DNA from: Dipylidium caninum
Taxonomy: Eukaryota; Platyhelminthes; Cestoda; Cyclophyllidea; Dipylidiidae
DNA length: 64,000 bases
Direction of reading: 5' to 3'
NCBI GenBank assembly: GCA_017562135.1
Contig: QEYB01000515.1
Coordinates: forward strand, 1 to 64,000
The position numbers and the translations under genes were made by a program. The notes below the pieces were generated by a model. The model was not told the origin of the DNA, made no database searches, and worked only from the letters and a program-made list of their open reading frames with translations. This document shows, one piece after another, positions 61,501 through 64,000 of this stretch (positions are counted from its first letter, which is position 1; every line of letters begins with the position of its first letter).

Positions 61501-63594
61501 CTGCTACATACAAGCGTACTTGCGGCGGACGGTGGAAGCGAGGGAGGCCTTGTCAGCTGTAGAATAAGCTTCCTCCAGTTGCCTGCCTCGAGGCCATGCG
61601 ATATGGAAAGAGTTCTGCCTCTCTTTTAGTTTGAACGTTCCCAGTAATATCAACCTCAAATCAACACCGGTTGACCGCATATCGACATTCCCGTAATGCA
61701 ATCACTTGAAATTGCAAGTTTTCGGGTTTTCTGCGACACTGCGCATGACGACGGTCATCCTAAACCTCCACTCATATAATTTCGGCAGTGAAGAGTGCGA
61801 CACATGTCTCCATCGTCTGCACAGAGAACAGGTTGAGGAGAATTGTCCCCAGTCGACCAGCCTTGATTCCTCACTGCACAACCCACGAGGAATCCATGCT
61901 GCAGGTTATACGTCGACACGCATTTATTAGAATTTGTTTCGGGGGCAAGGGAGTCATACGTCGACGAAGATGGATTGGGGGGTTGCTGTTGGGAGCGCAC
62001 CAGGGAACCGTCGGCGAAGCCTTCCACGCCTCCGTTAGTTTTGGCGGCGAACTCGGCCGACACGATGCTAGATGCAAGGCAAGAGGTCGAGGCAAAATGA
62101 CGAGGAGGACGCCACTACTCCAAGCCAGATGAGCCAAATGTCACGTGAGACACCAAACACTGACTACTTACATTGCAGTGACGCGTGCATTTCTGTCATG
62201 AGACTGCTCTCCCTACTCAGGTGCCACTTTTCTCCCTCGCATCCTCCGGCCTCTGCGGCACGCTCGTCGTACCAGGCTGTCCGCCCGACCCTTTCAAGGT
62301 TGATTGAGTGGAGGTGCACCATTCTGAGACAGCCGGTAGTGGAGGGCCTTGCTCTGCGTCGTCGCTGCTCTCTCCCAAGTGTGAGCGTCGGTAGCTCCAC
62401 GACGGAGAGCAGAGGAGTCGTTCAACGCCAACGGCAACTCGTGGCACGGGAAGACGCTAGAAATCACTATTGCGAAGTCATGGTCATCCGAGACGGCAGA
62501 GCATTCCTCGCAGGTCTCCGACGTTGTGGACCACCAGAGCCAATGTCAAGCGAAGTAGATTCGACACCACTTGCCGTTTGCCAGTGGGCGCTCAGCTGGC
62601 CTTACTCGCCGCACGAGCGTCGACCCGACAGGCGCCATGACAACTTGCCCCCAACTGGCAAATCCCCTTGAAGCACCACTCAGACAGCGGCGAAGGAGGG
62701 ATGGGCAGCAGTCCAATACGCCCATCTCGGGACGATGTCGCAAACCGTGCACGGGCAACGCCGAGGAAGAAATTGTGCCTCGAATTTTGTGTGGATGGGG
62801 AAAAGCCGATGGCCAACGTGTGAGAATTCTTCTCCAGCCGTTCGTTCCTGAGTCCTTCGAGACATTACTTGTCAGCCAGAGAAGCGCTCAGTGTCTACTT
62901 TACTTTGGCATACGCCCCATGGCATTTGACACAGGCCGCGCAGGTATGAGACACTGTCAGCCAGAAGGACAGACCAAGTGGTTTGATGGAAATCGAAGTG
63001 AAGCTCGGCACGAAGTCGTCCCGTGTTTAGTGTTTGAAAGCAGTTTGCTTTGGAACTTCCTCTCTCCCCATTGGCTCTGTGGCGATCGAGGGGTGGTTTC
63101 CTTGCGGAGAGGATTCTACCGGCGAGGGTGTGCTTTATTCTCTGATCACCGTCCTCCCATGTTTAACTTGGTCTGCCGCTCCTCTTTTCGAACACCTCAG
63201 GCGAGTGCAACACTCGACGTATTGCCCTCTCCGCTGCCAAAGTAAAAGCCGTTGTCACATGAAAGCGATTGGTGGATTCGGAGGACCGTCTCGAGCAGAC
63301 CGTCGCAGGAAGCTCGAGAACCCGCCCTTGAGGTTGGCCGATGAGGTGAATGGCTTGCGCGACGACTCCTACACTCTCCGATGTAGAGGAGTACAGGTCG
63401 CCTCAGAAGGAACCAGCGACGATACAAAGCCTCGCCCTCCACCATCAGTTGTCGGAGAATGGTCTACCACCGTTCAATCGTCCTTGATAGAGTCGGTCAG
63501 ACTCCTGGTTGTTGTTGGTGGCTCAAAGAAGAATCCAGACGAAAGCCCTGATTTCCTTATGCCTTTTGATTCTGACTCCATTTGACTCCTGCAT

Positions 63595-63846
63595 TCACCG
63601 ACGATTCGATTGCCCACTCAACACGCCCACGTCCCAATGCCTCTTCATCGACTTTCGACTGACGAGCCAAAGTCTAATGTGAAGACCGACACTCGTTCGT
63701 TTGGTTGCTGCTTGGAGCCGTGGTTCTCTTTTTGAGAAGACATTGCGACTGCGAGAAATTGCGTCAATGACGAAGAATGGCTGAAATTGGTGGTTGGCGA
63801 AAAAAACTAGGAGGAAACGCACTCGCCACATCGCGATGCCACTCAC
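63595..63846 (-). CDS. Short open frame directly downstream of the family A TATA box
   Basis: The 83-codon frame starts MSGIAMWRVRFLLVFFA; the N-terminus is hydrophobic, like a signal peptide, and is followed by a basic stretch. In the left arm the same frame is broken by a shorter T run. A diverged copy at 27,324-27,596 keeps F-F-A...V-T-D-G-A-F-H-C-R-N-L, and the minus strand at 23,578-23,889 keeps A-T-D-A-T-V-H-C-R-N-L. It may be a peptide encoded by the repeat. I recognise no family. Confidence 0.3.
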   Translation of the reverse strand: MSGIAMWRVRFLLVFFANHQFQPFFVIDAISRSRNVFSKREPRLQAATKRTSVGLHIRLWLVSRKSMKRHWDVGVLSGQSNRR

Positions 63847-63869
63847 GTCGCATCTTCCTCCCTACCGAA

Positions 63870-63960
63870 TTTTATAGTCTCGCCTTGAGTCCACTTCACT
63901 GCAACTCGTCTTTGGAATGATCTTCGCTTACTTTGAGCTCACCTAACTGCAATTCATGCA
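63870..63960 (-). promoter_or_regulatory. Conserved promoter-like cassette with TATA box (family A, copy 7)
   Basis: TATAAAA reads on the minus strand at 63,876-63,870, with the GACGAGTTGCAGTG block upstream at about 63,900. It is the mirror of the left-arm cassette. Confidence 0.6.
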
Positions 63961-64000
63961 ACCACTGATTTCTCCTCGTACGCCTGACGGTCACATTTCG

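Larger units (their letters stand above)
61690..64000 (-). repeat. Right arm of a large inverted repeat (family A copy, minus orientation)
   Basis: Reverse complement of 50,221-52,510, cut by the end of the window, so the arm may be longer. The inner limit of near identity is about 61,732; beyond it, diverged similarity continues toward 61,560. Open frames of 183-224 codons on the plus strand (62,072-63,585) look attractive but are broken in the left arm by single-base indels, and I treat them as chance frames in a repeat. Confidence 0.9.

Noticed and set aside
62072..63585. Three long plus-strand open frames (199, 224 and 183 codons) in the right inverted-repeat arm
   Set aside because: The other arm carries the same DNA with single-base indels that break these frames, they overlap one another, and no domain is recognisable.
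50221..64000. Inverted repeat as a missed-adapter chimeric read
   Set aside because: Such artefacts give a palindrome with almost no spacer; here about 9.2 kb of different sequence separates the arms. Other assembly errors remain possible.
1..64000. tRNA or rRNA genes, CRISPR array, spliced-leader RNA
   Set aside because: No T-loop plus acceptor pairing, no regularly spaced short repeats, and none of the spliced-leader sequences I know were seen.

Overview
The window reads as animal nuclear DNA. Coding information is split into short exons with GT...AG introns, there are AATAAA poly(A) signals and TATA boxes of the GGCTATAAAAG type, and most of the sequence is dispersed repeats. I see no operons, tRNA, rRNA or CRISPR array. 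The very short introns and a non-LTR retrotransposon relic resembling the R2 group would suit an invertebrate such as a flatworm, but that placement is a weak inference.

Two genes can be supported. (1) 57,149-58,556, minus strand: a five-exon PQ-loop membrane protein of the SLC66A1/PQLC2 (lysosomal cationic amino-acid exporter) family. It lies in a more AT-rich island and keeps its exon/intron structure, but its frame is broken at several points. (2) about 36,181-38,200, plus strand: an eight- or nine-exon gene for a secreted or extracellular glycoprotein (nine N-glycosylation sequons, several Cys) that I cannot assign to a family. It ends in TGA and an AATAAA signal. A decayed reverse transcriptase lies at 42,960-43,485.

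Most of the rest is made of a few repeat families. Family A (about 2-3.5 kb) starts with a conserved 220-bp cassette carrying a TATA box and ends near TTCTAATAAAT. Copies lie at 10.1-13.05 (+), 13.96-16.96 (+), 21.36-23.96 (-), 27.2-27.6 (+, 5' part), 40.3-43.9 (-), 50.2-52.5 (+) and 61.7-64.0 kb (-). Family B often lies upstream of A: 0.2-2.1, 8.9-10.1, 24.0-27.15, 32.16-32.6 and 61.25-61.5 kb. Pair C is a long direct duplication, 7.15-8.9 against 44.7-49.1 kb.

The last two A copies form an inverted repeat of at least 2.25 kb per arm. In stretches compared by eye the arms differ almost only by one-base indels in homopolymers. They enclose about 9.2 kb containing the SLC66A1-like gene. The same kind of one-base indel separates the other duplicate pairs and breaks the frames of all three recognisable coding sequences. 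The simplest explanation is uncorrected long-read indel error, with true pseudogenisation as the alternative.

Layout: 0-10 kb B repeats, left copy of C and unassigned sequence; 10-17 kb A copies; 17-21 kb unassigned and low-complexity; 21-27.6 kb A/B; 27.6-36 kb mostly unassigned with weak exon candidates; 36-38.2 kb glycoprotein gene; 40-44 kb A with the RT relic; 44.7-49 kb right copy of C; 50-64 kb inverted repeat with the SLC66A1-like gene between the arms.
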